In this document: one piece after another, positions 17,758 through 26,231 of the stretch
Numbering within the stretch: the stretch's first letter is position 1
Layout of the letters: every line of letters starts with the position of its first letter
Assembly: GCA_025041175.1 (NCBI GenBank)
Contig: JAKCFJ010000002.1
Location: forward strand, 434,001 to 498,000
Length of the DNA stretch: 64,000 bases
Direction: 5' to 3'
Origin: Halobacteriales archaeon YIM A00010
GTDB taxonomy: Archaea > Halobacteriota > Halobacteria > Halobacteriales > Haloarculaceae
Program-made: the position numbers and the translations under genes
Notes under the pieces: model-generated
What the model saw: the letters and a program-made list of their open reading frames with translations, nothing else
The model's database searches: none
What the model was told of the DNA's origin: nothing

Positions 17758-19533
17758 CTACAGATCATCGAGATACCTGTTGAACGTCGCTGCGGCACGC
17801 TTGAATGGAGCGACTGACCGAATGTCGATACCGAGTGCGACGAACGAGTCGAGCGGTGGCCGGCGACCGGTCTGCCGGAGAAACTCTCGGTAGTCGCTCG
17901 GAGACAGTGATTCCTTCCGGAGACGGTCACGGACTGCAAGCGCTCCCGTTGCACCGAGCACATATTGGTAGCTGCTGTATGGAATCCGGATCCCGATTTC
18001 TCCAATCCGATCATCTACCCCCTCGCGATCATAGACAGGGTCAAATTCGTCACGCAGGTCGGCATATATCGTGCGGGCGCGCTCAGGTGTGAGTTCCGTG
18101 CCAGACTCGACAGTCGTTGCGAGCGCGTGATGATATGTCTCCGTGCGGGCGTTCCGATAGAGATTCCCGGCGATACACTCGACGAGGCGGTTCCGTGCGT
18201 GGGCCGCGAGCGGACCACCCTCTCCGATACAGTGCTCTGCGAGCAGCAATTCGTGAAGGATCGACGGCACCTCACAGACAGCTCCAGGGCTTGTCGCGTA
18301 TCGCAACGGTCCCTCCCGATGGTAGGCGACGTTGAGCGCGTGGCCGAGTTCGTGGGTTATGATGAACGTCGTCCGGATGTCCCGACGGAAGTTTGCAAGG
18401 ATGAATGCACCGTCTGCCGCAGACGAGGGACAGGACGCGGGGATGTCCGTCCGCTTGTCTTGTGTCGGGAAGACATCGACCCGGCGCTCGTTGAGGAACT
18501 GACGTGCGCGGTCGACGTATGCTTCTCCCAATGGTGTGAGCGAGCCGATAATGAGCGTCCTCGCCTCGTCGTAGTCGATGGCTGGGGCCGGCGGCTCGGC
18601 GAGTGACACGCGCCAATCCCACGGACGGAGCCGATCGACGCCGAGCCGGTCGCGTCGAAGCCGCTGGGCACGGTGGTACGGCTCAAGGTTGTCGCGGACT
18701 GCGCCGAGCAGCGTATCATGAATCGACGCTGAGATGGACGGCTCCACTCCTGACTCGGGATAGGTTCCCCGGAGGGCGTGGTCCCGGACGGAGTCGTAGC
18801 CGCGCACGTCGGCCTCGGTAGCTGCCGCGGCAAGCTTCTCGGTGGCCGCCCGTACGATGGTTGCCGCGAATCGGCGGCGTTCGGCGTGATACACGTCGTA
18901 TACGCGCCGCCGGTAGTCGCGATCGGGATGGGACAATTCCGTCTGGTAGTTTCCAGGTCGAATCTCGATCTCCCCATCTGGACGCTCGACACGTGGTGGA
19001 TCGAAGTCTTCAGTCGTGATCGTTCGAAGAATTCGTGTGGGACCGGATCGGGTCTCCTCGTGTGCCGCGATGATCTTCTCGACGGCTGGTGATCGGACAT
19101 GTATCGCCTGCGTACGGAGGTTCTCAGCATAGTATCGGTAGTCGTCGAGCGATTCGACGAGCGCCGCGAAACGGCTATCATCGATGCTGCCAAGTGTTCG
19201 ACAGACCGATGCCGCGACCGGCTGGAAAGTAGTGTCGAGTTTGCGGAACGCGCGTTCACGCTCGGCAGCCGCCTCGGAACTGGTGTTTACGTTCGCTGAC
19301 AGCGTCGCGTAGAGATCGAGGCGCTGTCGCGCGCGATAACACGCTTCCGTCTCCTCAAGCAGGTGCTGGAGTTCATCGGGAGTTTCTGGCGGCTCCGCCG
19401 CCAGTGTATCGAGCGTGTCGAGCTTGTCGATGAGTTCGTCGCGAGCGGTCGTCCATCCGTCGGGAGTTGTGAAGATTCGGGTCAGATCGAAGCGGTACTC
19501 TGTGTCGATATCGTCTCGTGGCGGTAGACTCAT
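17758..19533 (-). CDS. M3 family oligoendopeptidase (PepF-like)
   Basis: 591 residues from the ATG at 19533, where the sequence M-S-L-P-P-R-D-D-I-D-T-E-Y-R-F-D-L begins as in other family members; an upstream in-frame extension is unlikely. The zinc motif HELGH is in F-I-I-T-H-E-L-G-H-A-L-N-V near residue 393, and the downstream E-V-P-S-I-L-H-E supplies the third ligand. It should cleave short peptides in the cytoplasm. The rest is helical, with many Arg compared with other haloarchaeal proteins. It is flanked by mobile-element remains on both sides and has no operon partner. Confidence 0.85.
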   Translation of the reverse strand: MSLPPRDDIDTEYRFDLTRIFTTPDGWTTARDELIDKLDTLDTLAAEPPETPDELQHLLEETEACYRARQRLDLYATLSANVNTSSEAAAERERAFRKLDTTFQPVAASVCRTLGSIDDSRFAALVESLDDYRYYAENLRTQAIHVRSPAVEKIIAAHEETRSGPTRILRTITTEDFDPPRVERPDGEIEIRPGNYQTELSHPDRDYRRRVYDVYHAERRRFAATIVRAATEKLAAAATEADVRGYDSVRDHALRGTYPESGVEPSISASIHDTLLGAVRDNLEPYHRAQRLRRDRLGVDRLRPWDWRVSLAEPPAPAIDYDEARTLIIGSLTPLGEAYVDRARQFLNERRVDVFPTQDKRTDIPASCPSSAADGAFILANFRRDIRTTFIITHELGHALNVAYHREGPLRYATSPGAVCEVPSILHELLLAEHCIGEGGPLAAHARNRLVECIAGNLYRNARTETYHHALATTVESGTELTPERARTIYADLRDEFDPVYDREGVDDRIGEIGIRIPYSSYQYVLGATGALAVRDRLRKESLSPSDYREFLRQTGRRPPLDSFVALGIDIRSVAPFKRAAATFNRYLDDL

Positions 19534-19775
19534 TCGTGGTTGTGGATCATGTAGCGGGTAGCTATGGGCGATAGTAACAGCATGGCTGGCGCGGGCGAAC
19601 ACCGGCCGGAAGAAGTTAGCAGGTCATCGTTCGACCGTCGTTATACTACTCAAATCACGGAGTGATATAATGGTATCGGTGGCGTGAGATCACGTTACAC
19701 AGATACGAACTCACTGATAGTACACGGTTTTGGAGAATAGGTTTGGCTGCGCACTTTCGTTTCATACCTTCCTAT

Positions 19776-19884
19776 CTGAAGTCAGCTAGGTGGATTCGTC
19801 ATGCACAACTATCTGCGAAATTTAGGCTGCCAATATAGATTTCGAGCCCAGTCGTGCATGAGCAATCTACCCGCCCGACTTCAG
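19776..19884. repeat. hairpin repeat copy A
   Basis: About 109 bp. The outer arms start CTGAAGTC and end GACTTCAG; inside, TCATGCAC pairs with GTGCATGA, and further in GCGAAAT pairs imperfectly with ATTTCGAG. Nearly the whole element folds into one long imperfect hairpin. It lies between the M3 peptidase gene and the 3' end of a small membrane protein gene. Confidence 0.7.
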
Positions 19885-19952
19885 CTATCCAAAAGCGATT
19901 GTTATATATTATACTTACATCTTTGGTTATATAGTTGAAACATAACAAGTAA

Positions 19953-20507
19953 TTACATCTGTTCAGGGCTATGGTCAGCTGAGGAGTCTTTCTTCGGCGT
20001 GGATGGCGCAGTAGTATCGTTCTCGGTTGGTTGGGAGGGTATGGACTCAGTCTTTAGGATGTGAGCGAGTGCTGCTCCGGCGAATGCACTGATTGTGACG
20101 ACAAGCGAAACAGTGACGAACAATACTAGCAAGAATGCTATTGCCAGGATGAGATCTCCCGCGCTGAAAGTCCCGTAGGTTATGGCCGCACCCCACGCGG
20201 CAACGATGGGGATCGTAGTCCCGGCAACGACTGCGCCGAGGAACCGACGGTACTCGCGGCTGAGAGCTAGTTGTCGTCCGACATAATAGCCAAGTCCGAC
20301 CGCAGGGACGACCGTGAAGAGCGGCCCAACGATCTTCGCTCCGTAGGTGTACAACAGTCCTGTCTGTCCCACTGTTCCAAACATAGGCACCCAGCTCGGA
20401 AGACCGTGGTCGAACCATTTAGCCAGAATAGTTTCCGGTGTAAACTGAACAACTAGACTGAGGACACCGATCACACCCGCAAGTACAGCAATGCGTTTAT
20501 TATCCAT
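19953..20507 (-). CDS. small integral membrane protein, unknown function
   Basis: 184 residues from the ATG at 20507. The choice rests on a TATA-like CAATATTTATTA about 30 nt upstream. Four to five hydrophobic segments are visible: residues ~5-25 (R-I-A-V-L-A-G-V-I-G-V-L), ~55-75, ~88-110, and ~118-142. The C-terminal 30 residues are polar (Thr, Ser, Pro, Lys, Asp) and likely cytoplasmic. I recognise no family. The gene is bracketed by copies of a hairpin repeat (A on one side, B-E on the other), so it may have arrived as part of that unit. Confidence 0.6.
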   Translation of the reverse strand: MDNKRIAVLAGVIGVLSLVVQFTPETILAKWFDHGLPSWVPMFGTVGQTGLLYTYGAKIVGPLFTVVPAVGLGYYVGRQLALSREYRRFLGAVVAGTTIPIVAAWGAAITYGTFSAGDLILAIAFLLVLFVTVSLVVTISAFAGAALAHILKTESIPSQPTENDTTAPSTPKKDSSADHSPEQM

Positions 20508-20587
20508 ACTCAATCTAAGTCTCATTCCATAATAAATATTGGTGAAGAAATACATCGCTGACCAGCCTGTGCGATAGCGCAAACCCT

Positions 20588-20703
20588 CTTGTCTGATGAT
20601 GGTCGGATGAGATTTCTAATGCATACCTCTGCGAAATTTGGACTAACGAGATAGATCTCGAGCTAGACTATGCATCAAGAACTTCATCCAGATAACTTCA
20701 GTT
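20588..20703. repeat. hairpin repeat copy B (diverged)
   Basis: Shares the inner core C-T-C-T-G-C-G-A-A-A-T-T-T and A-T-A-G-A-T-C-T-C-G-A-G with copies A and E, and ends GATAACTTCAG. The outer left arm has decayed. It lies just upstream of the membrane protein gene. Confidence 0.6.
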
Positions 20704-20730
20704 ATATGATTAGTGGTGAACTCAATACCA

Positions 20731-20786
20731 GCGACTAAATTTCGCAGATGTCTATGCATGACGAATCAATCTATCCTGTCTCAGAT
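20731..20786. repeat. hairpin repeat copy C (inverted half)
   Basis: ACTAAATTTCGCAGATG followed by TATGCATGACGAATC is the left half of the repeat in reverse orientation. Only one arm is preserved. Confidence 0.55.
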
Positions 20787-20870
20787 TATGTATGGCCATC
20801 TGCGAAACTTAGACTACTGAGATAGATTTCGAGATCGATCGTGCATTAGAAATCCACTTAGCCGACTTCT
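20787..20870. repeat. hairpin repeat copy D
   Basis: Holds CCATCTGCGAAACTTAGA, then GATAGATTTCGAGATCG and ATCGTGCATTAGAAATC, ending GCCGACTTC. It runs directly into copy E, sharing the GACTTCTGGCTAG junction. Confidence 0.6.
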
Positions 20871-20971
20871 GGCTAGCTAGATTCGTCATGCACAGCCATC
20901 TGCGAAATTTAGATTATCGGTGTAGATTTCGAGCCAAGCCGTGCATGAGCAATCTACCTGCCCGACTTCAG
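20871..20971. repeat. hairpin repeat copy E
   Basis: The best match to copy A: AGATTCGTCATGCACAGC at the left pairs with GCCGTGCATGAGCAATCT at the right with three mismatches, and the inner arms also pair. It ends CCCGACTTCAG at 20971. Confidence 0.7.
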
Positions 20972-21306
20972 ATATCAGGGATGGGCGATTCCGAGATACT
21001 GGTTCGAAACTGATCAGCGTCCTTTTGTCATGTTCAGAGAGTAGTCGCAACAAACACCTGATCCATGCATTGCTGGGCCAACTAGCCGACATCAGTTCCT
21101 GTGGTAGGTAGTTTCGATTAGGGACGAGAGACAAGCACCCAGAACAGAAATCCGGAATCTGCAATACAAAATCGACAAGCTGTGGATTATTCATTTCTCT
21201 ATATATTGAATAGAAGACATCCATCGAGTCCATTCTCTGAAGTTACACCTGAGTTGCTTGCCTTGGTCGACGTGCGAGCCGAATCGTTCCTCCGGTAGGT
21301 GTATCG
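20972..21306. other. 335-nt non-coding spacer
   Basis: A minus-strand frame of about 115 codons crosses this stretch and copy E, but its composition is not haloarchaeal coding sequence and part of it is the repeat itself. I see no gene, tRNA or clear signal. Confidence 0.4.
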
Positions 21307-21716
21307 TCACTCAGGGCCGACGATTTCGATCTTAATGCCCTCGGGATCTCGCAGTAGAGCGCGTAGTAGCCGCCAGCGAACGGGTGCTGGTCGTCGTACA
21401 GTACTGTCGCGTCCTCGCGGTTGCTGATGTCCGCAGTAAAGTTATCGACTTGTTCACGTGAAGCGTGGAACGCGAGGTGATTCAGTCCAGAAGCTCGTCG
21501 GTCATAAGGGTGATCGACGTCGTCAGCCTGTACGAGCACGATGTACGTCGGTCCGTGTCCCCACAAACGACCCCCATCCCACGTATCTTTTGTGGTGTAT
21601 CCGAGTTCGGCTAGCAACCAGCCCCAGAACTCGACCGACGTGTCGAAGTCCGACGCCTACAGTTCAATATGATGAATCTGTCCGGCATGGGCAGGATCGG
21701 CATGGCCGTCATCCAT
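21307..21716 (-). pseudogene. VOC (glyoxalase/bleomycin-resistance) family pseudogene
   Basis: Reading from the ATG at 21716-21714, the frame gives M-D-D-G-H-A-D-P-A-H-A-G-Q-I-H-H-I-E-L and then TAG at 21659-21657, where family members have Tyr or a similar residue. It continues A-S-D-F-D-T-S-V-E-F-W-G-W-L-L. Near the 3' end a single missing base after Y-C-E throws the frame off. Restoring one base gives D-P-E-G-I-K-I-E-I-V-G-P-E and a stop at 21307, a normal VOC ending. With both defects the product would be inactive. Original length was about 136 residues. A sequencing error could explain one defect but hardly both. Confidence 0.7.
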
Positions 21717-22301
21717 ACCTTGGGCTGGAATGGTGAGTCATAAGAATCGATCCCTGCATTGAGGGCGACGTACTCACCTTTCCCTGTGAATGAGCTATTT
21801 ATACCGTCTATCAATTCACATATTACAAACAGAATAACAAGTCTCTATGGCCCAGCAGGCAACCAGTTAGCGGCGACCACTCCGACCTGCGAGAACACGA
21901 GGAGTACCGTCAGAAGAGCACTGGTCAGTTTCGGATGCTTTGCCACGCACGACCTGATTCTACCATCGGACATTACATCTATACACTACATCTATACAAA
22001 AAAATAATTGATTAAATGTTTTTAATATGATGATGATTAAAAAATACAGTCGGTATTCAAAGTTATCGGTAGGCCTGCGCTGTGAAACCCGAGCCAGCAC
22101 GACACGGGCGGCGAACAACGCCGTCGACGAGGTCGCTCTACACCCACGGCTAGTGACAAAACGGTGTGCCGTCTGGTGGCGAACGTGGTACGGACCCCGG
22201 CGATACAGCACCGTTCATTCAAAAACTGGGATTCCGTGGAACCGACGGAGTCGATTCACAACGGAGCATCTCCGCGTTACCGCAGCGGGGATGTGGCTGC
22301 G
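21717..22301. other. 585-nt spacer without a recognisable gene
   Basis: The first half is AT-rich, with a very AT-rich core at 21975-22060. The 22080-22300 part is GC-rich and could be the remains of a gene, but none of its frames shows a family motif. Confidence 0.4.
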
Positions 22302-23150
22302 TCAGCAGTCCTCCTCGTCTCGAGCGTCGTTGTTCGAATCGTCCGCTTCGGTAGACGAATCGTTCGATGCGTCCGTGGTTGACTCGGGCGATGCGTCTTC
22401 TGTGACTGTCGTCTCCGTTGGTGTGTCGGTTTCAGTTGGTGTGTCGGTAGTGGATTCTGTCTGAGTGTCGGTAGTCGGTTCTATCGGTGTATTCGTGATC
22501 GATTCCGCTGGCGCGTCTGTCGGTGCGTCGGTTTCGGTCGGTGTCTCAGTTTCGGTTGGCGTGTCTGTTTCGGTGGTATCTGTTTCGGTTGGTGTCCCGG
22601 TTTCAGTCGGCGCGTCTGTCGGTGCGTCGGTTTCAGTCGATGTCTCGGTTTCAGTTGGTGTGTCAGTTTCAGTTGGCGATTCGGTCGGTGTGTCTGTCGG
22701 TGTATCTGTTTCTTGGTCAAAGTTCACCGTAAAGGAGTAGTCAGTGTACCCGTCTCCCTCGATCTTGATGTAGTACATGCCGGGATCGGTGATCTCGGCC
22801 GATAGCTGTCCACCACGTTCCAGTGTGGTGTAATTGATGAGACGGTCATTGTCCATCCGATGCACGCTAGCGAAGAGCTTCGTTTCGTTACCTTCCTCTT
22901 TAGTCACATTAACGGTCAGATCACCGCTTTCTTCGAATTCGAGCCTGTAGTGATCGGTACTTTGAATGTCCTCAACTTCGTCATTGATGGAGTTCCCAGG
23001 TTCGATGAGTTCTCCATTGACGTGTGACTTCGTCTCGATGTTTTCCTGTGCGACGACTTGATGTGGAACGGCCCACACCGCCGTAACTACCAATCCGGCC
23101 ACTACTACGACAGCGGCGACGGATAGTATATCTAGTTGATGCGAGGACAT
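22302..23150 (-). CDS. exported Thr/Pro/Glu-repeat protein with PPC-like domain
   Basis: 282 residues from the ATG at 23150. Residues ~10-30 form a hydrophobic signal or anchor (I-L-S-V-A-A-V-V-V-V-A-G-L-V-V). Residues ~35-140 look like a beta-rich bacterial pre-peptidase C-terminal-like domain, with S-I-N-D-E-V-E-D-I-Q-S-T-D-H-Y-R-L-E-F, D-L-T-V-N-V-T and D-P-G-M-Y-Y-I-K-I-E. Residues ~145-250 are imperfect T-D-T-P-T-E-T repeats, a likely O-glycosylated, extended cell-surface stalk. The acidic tail ends D-E-E-D-C with no C-terminal membrane anchor. Repeat DNA is prone to length change. Function unknown. Confidence 0.65.
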   Translation of the reverse strand: MSSHQLDILSVAAVVVVAGLVVTAVWAVPHQVVAQENIETKSHVNGELIEPGNSINDEVEDIQSTDHYRLEFEESGDLTVNVTKEEGNETKLFASVHRMDNDRLINYTTLERGGQLSAEITDPGMYYIKIEGDGYTDYSFTVNFDQETDTPTDTPTESPTETDTPTETETSTETDAPTDAPTETGTPTETDTTETDTPTETETPTETDAPTDAPAESITNTPIEPTTDTQTESTTDTPTETDTPTETTVTEDASPESTTDASNDSSTEADDSNNDARDEEDC

Positions 23151-23354
23151 CAAGTCACTAATTCGATCCGAGCGACTTAATAATAACTTTTTACGATCGC
23201 AGGAGTCCTCTTCGCGTCTGTTATTATTATCGATTCATCTGGAGTATATTATCGGTTCGTGATCGGGGAAGTGACGTGTGCCCTGGCGTCCGGACGACAG
23301 GTTCGGACAACGTTTGGGCGTGTATTCGAGCGTAGCACCAACGGAGCAGCGTGC

Positions 23355-23768
23355 TTACAGCTCGTCGGCGGCGTCCTCGCTATCACGCTCTGCTCGCATC
23401 GCTCGCACCGTTTCGATCGCCTCGTCGAGATCAGCGAGGACGGTTTCGTCGGTGTCGAGCACGCAGGTAGCGAGGTCGATCTCGACGCGCTGCTGGTGGG
23501 TGTACAGCCGATCGAGTTCGTTGCCGAGGGATTTCCACTCGTCGTACAGCGTATCAAACGACGGCAATCCCTCCTCGGCGTGTTCCTTGCGAATCTCGCG
23601 GACGAGACGTGGGTCCTCGGCCGATCGCTCATCGATCATCACCAACAGGAGCTGCAGCTCCGTGGCCATCCGCTCCTCTCGGACGCGATCCTGTTGGTCG
23701 ATATACTGTTCGCGCTCTTCGAGGAGTGATTCGATTCGTTGTGCGGGCGGGCGGTACTCGTTGCCCAT
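23355..23768 (-). CDS. predicted coiled-coil protein, unknown function
   Basis: 137 residues from the ATG at 23768 (M-G-N-E-Y-R-P-P-A-Q-R-I). The sequence is rich in Glu, Arg, Leu and Asp with heptad-like spacing over most of its length (R-I-E-S-L-L-E-E-R-E-Q-Y, and again D-L-D-E-A-I-E-T-V-R-A-M-R-A-E-R). It has no signal peptide or membrane segment. It should be a soluble helical protein. It is divergent from the SagB-type oxidoreductase gene, with about 150 nt between them. I do not recognise a family. Confidence 0.6.
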   Translation of the reverse strand: MGNEYRPPAQRIESLLEEREQYIDQQDRVREERMATELQLLLVMIDERSAEDPRLVREIRKEHAEEGLPSFDTLYDEWKSLGNELDRLYTHQQRVEIDLATCVLDTDETVLADLDEAIETVRAMRAERDSEDAADEL

Positions 23769-23920
23769 TGATCTCGGTAGGGAGTTAGTGGGCCACACAC
23801 GAATCACCATCGGTTACCATCATCGTTCTCCGCTACACGACTCGCGCGGCCAGCAGTGGCCCGGTAGTGCGAGTGGCATCCGCACGGAGTTTTTTGGCTG
23901 TCTAGCTGCATCATTATCTA

Positions 23921-25432
23921 ATGGCACGGGGAACGTCAGCACGACGGTATCACGAACGGACCAGCCACACCCCAGAGACGTTGCAGGCCAGTGATTTCCG
24001 GCCCGATTTCGAGAACAAGCCCATCCCGTACAAGATCTACGAGGATCTCCCGTCAGTTGCCCTGTCGTCACGGATCCGTCCGCCACAGCTTCCGACGCTG
24101 GAGACCATCACGGGCGACGTTCAGCGCTCACCGGCGCGGGAACCACTCGACCGGGAGACGCTCACGCAGCTGTGTTATTTCGCTGCGGGAATCACGAAGA
24201 CAATCCAGCGCGGGAGGCGTGAAATCCGTTTTCGCGCTGGGGCGTGTACCGGTGCGCTCTACCACATCGAGCTGTACGTGGTCTGTGGGTCCCTTCCCGG
24301 TCTCGACGCCGGGGTGTACCACTTCGATCCGCGAACGCTTTCGCTCGATCTGCTCCGAGCGGGGGAGTTCCGTGGTGTGTGCGGAACGACCGCGCCGCTC
24401 GCGGTGATCCCGACCTCGACGTGGTGGCGAAACGCGTGGAAATACCGCGCCCGGACGTACCGCCACGCGTTCTGGGACTCGGGCACCGTTCTCGCCAACC
24501 TGCTGGCCGTCGCCCACGCGCTCGAACGGCCGGCACACGTGGAGACGGGATTCGTCGACGAGAACGTCGCCGAGCTGCTCGGAATCGACCCCGCCCACGA
24601 GGCACCGATCGCGCTCGTTCCCATCGGGGCAGGAGACGCTCAAACAGCGTCCGAGCCGTCGCTCGAACCGATCGATCCCGAGACGCGTCCGCTCTCGGAG
24701 GACGTAATCGAGTACGAACTGATTCAGGAGGCGTACGCCGCCTCGATGCTCCCGAACGAGGAGTCGGTCCGGGCGTGGCAGGCGAACGAACTTCCACGCT
24801 CCGACGATGAACGACCGGTCTCATCGGACGACGAGTGGATCGATCTCTCGCCCGTCGACGACGAACGAGCGGTGAAAACGCCGCTCCACTGGACGATCCG
24901 ACGGCGCGGGTCCTGCCGAGAGTACGCCCGCGACCCCCTGTCGTTTCGAAAAGTGTCGACGATCATCGACCGGGCCGTTCGTGACGTTCCGCTGGACGTC
25001 GGCGGCTCGGGTCCGCTCCGGTTCTGTGACTGTTATCTCATTGTAAACGACGTTCGCGACGTTCCGAGCGGAGCGTACCAGTATCACCCCGAGCAGGGCG
25101 CGCTCGAACGCCTTCGGGAGGGGTCGTTTCGCAGCGAGGCCGCCCACCTCGCGCTCGACCAGCGCCTCGCGGCTGACGCCGGTCTCTGTGTGTTTTTCCT
25201 CACCGACATCGATGCCGTCACCGATCGTCTCGGCGACCGGGGCTACCGCGTTGCGCAGCTCGAGGCGGCGATCACCGCCGGGCGGCTCTACCTCGGGACG
25301 TACGCCCACCGGGATCTCGGCGGAACCGGACTGACGTTTTACGACGGGGAGACCACCGCGTTCTTCAGCCCACGGGCCGGCGATCAAGCGCCGATGTTTC
25401 TCTTTACGCTTGGCCGGCCCGCCGATCGATGA
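23921..25432 (+). CDS. SagB/ThcOx-type nitroreductase-fold oxidoreductase with two domains
   Basis: 503 residues, about twice a single nitroreductase domain. The N-terminal half (about 60-260) has the family pattern P-P-x-Q-L-P-T-L-E-T, R-A-G-A-C-T-G-A-L-Y-H-I-E and G-V-Y-H-F-D-P. The C-terminal half (about 310-500) starts R-R-R-G-S-C-R-E-Y-A-R and has G-A-Y-Q-Y-H-P and A-G-R-L-Y-L-G-T-Y. Members bind FMN and in bacteria oxidise azolines in peptide natural products, but many archaeal homologues have no such cluster. No cyclodehydratase or precursor peptide is seen nearby, so the substrate is unknown. Confidence 0.8.
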   Translation: MARGTSARRYHERTSHTPETLQASDFRPDFENKPIPYKIYEDLPSVALSSRIRPPQLPTLETITGDVQRSPAREPLDRETLTQLCYFAAGITKTIQRGRREIRFRAGACTGALYHIELYVVCGSLPGLDAGVYHFDPRTLSLDLLRAGEFRGVCGTTAPLAVIPTSTWWRNAWKYRARTYRHAFWDSGTVLANLLAVAHALERPAHVETGFVDENVAELLGIDPAHEAPIALVPIGAGDAQTASEPSLEPIDPETRPLSEDVIEYELIQEAYAASMLPNEESVRAWQANELPRSDDERPVSSDDEWIDLSPVDDERAVKTPLHWTIRRRGSCREYARDPLSFRKVSTIIDRAVRDVPLDVGGSGPLRFCDCYLIVNDVRDVPSGAYQYHPEQGALERLREGSFRSEAAHLALDQRLAADAGLCVFFLTDIDAVTDRLGDRGYRVAQLEAAITAGRLYLGTYAHRDLGGTGLTFYDGETTAFFSPRAGDQAPMFLFTLGRPADR

Positions 25433-25562
25433 TCCCCAATCCTTCGCATTGTTCTCCTTCACAAACCCACAGTCCTATTGGTATCCACCGACATCGGCTC
25501 GACATGGATACCGAACGTCGATCGCCGACTCGTTTCCCCGACAGTCATAGAGGTGAGCCGTA

Positions 25563-26168
25563 GTGTACCGTCGCGGGCACGTTGGGATCACGTTGCTGGG
25601 GATTGCTCCTGTCTTGTACGCGTTGTTGCCGGATCGGCCGTTTCTCGCCCTGTTGACACTGGGGGTGTTCGTCATCGAGCCGTTGCCGGACTACGACCAT
25701 CGTACCGAGTGGCTCGAACACCGGAAGACGAGCCATTCGTTGTTGACGGCCGGTGTTATCGGTGGAGTGTGCGCGTGTCTCGGGTGGGCGGTCGGGTCGT
25801 ACCTGACCGTCCCGGTTGCCGATCAGTTGGCGTCGGTCGTCGTTTCCGGTGACACGTTCCTGGCGTGGAGCGCCACGCGGTTGGGAGCGCTGGACGCCCC
25901 GACGCTCGCGGTCGTGGGAGGAGGGGTCGGCTCCGGTGGCGTGCTGTTACACCTCGCTGGCGATATCATCACCATCTCGGGCATCCAGCCGTTGCTTCCG
26001 TTTTCGAAGCGAAGGATCTCCCTGTCCTCGTTGTACGCCAAGAACAAGGCAGCAAACGTCGGCTTCTTTCTGCTGGGCTGGCTGGCGATCCTCGTTGTTT
26101 CGCTCGCAACCACCCCGCTCGGTGACGCCGTCCGCACGGTCGGCGGACTGGTGTTCACGGGCGCGTGA
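25563..26168 (+). CDS. YdjM-like membrane-bound metal-dependent hydrolase (DUF457)
   Basis: 201 residues with a GTG start (M-Y-R-R-G-H-V-G-I-T-L-L-G). Four to five membrane segments are visible. The loop P-D-Y-D-H-R-T-E-W-L-E-H-R-K-T-S-H-S carries the Asp/His cluster typical of this family of putative metal-dependent membrane hydrolases. Ends about 60 nt before the S9 peptidase gene on the same strand. The natural substrate is not established for the family. Confidence 0.75.
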   Translation: MYRRGHVGITLLGIAPVLYALLPDRPFLALLTLGVFVIEPLPDYDHRTEWLEHRKTSHSLLTAGVIGGVCACLGWAVGSYLTVPVADQLASVVVSGDTFLAWSATRLGALDAPTLAVVGGGVGSGGVLLHLAGDIITISGIQPLLPFSKRRISLSSLYAKNKAANVGFFLLGWLAILVVSLATTPLGDAVRTVGGLVFTGA

Positions 26169-26231
26169 TCTCCGTTCGCTGTCCGTCGGTGTCGCCGGTA
26201 ACACTAACCGGACGCGGAGAGAACCCGGTCC

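Noticed and set aside
20886-21233. 115-codon minus-strand frame
   Set aside because: Half of it is hairpin repeat copy E, and the codon use is unlike the neighbouring genes.
22027-22740. Val/Ser-rich plus-strand frames opposite the Thr-Pro repeat protein
   Set aside because: These are antisense translations of the T-D-T-P repeats.
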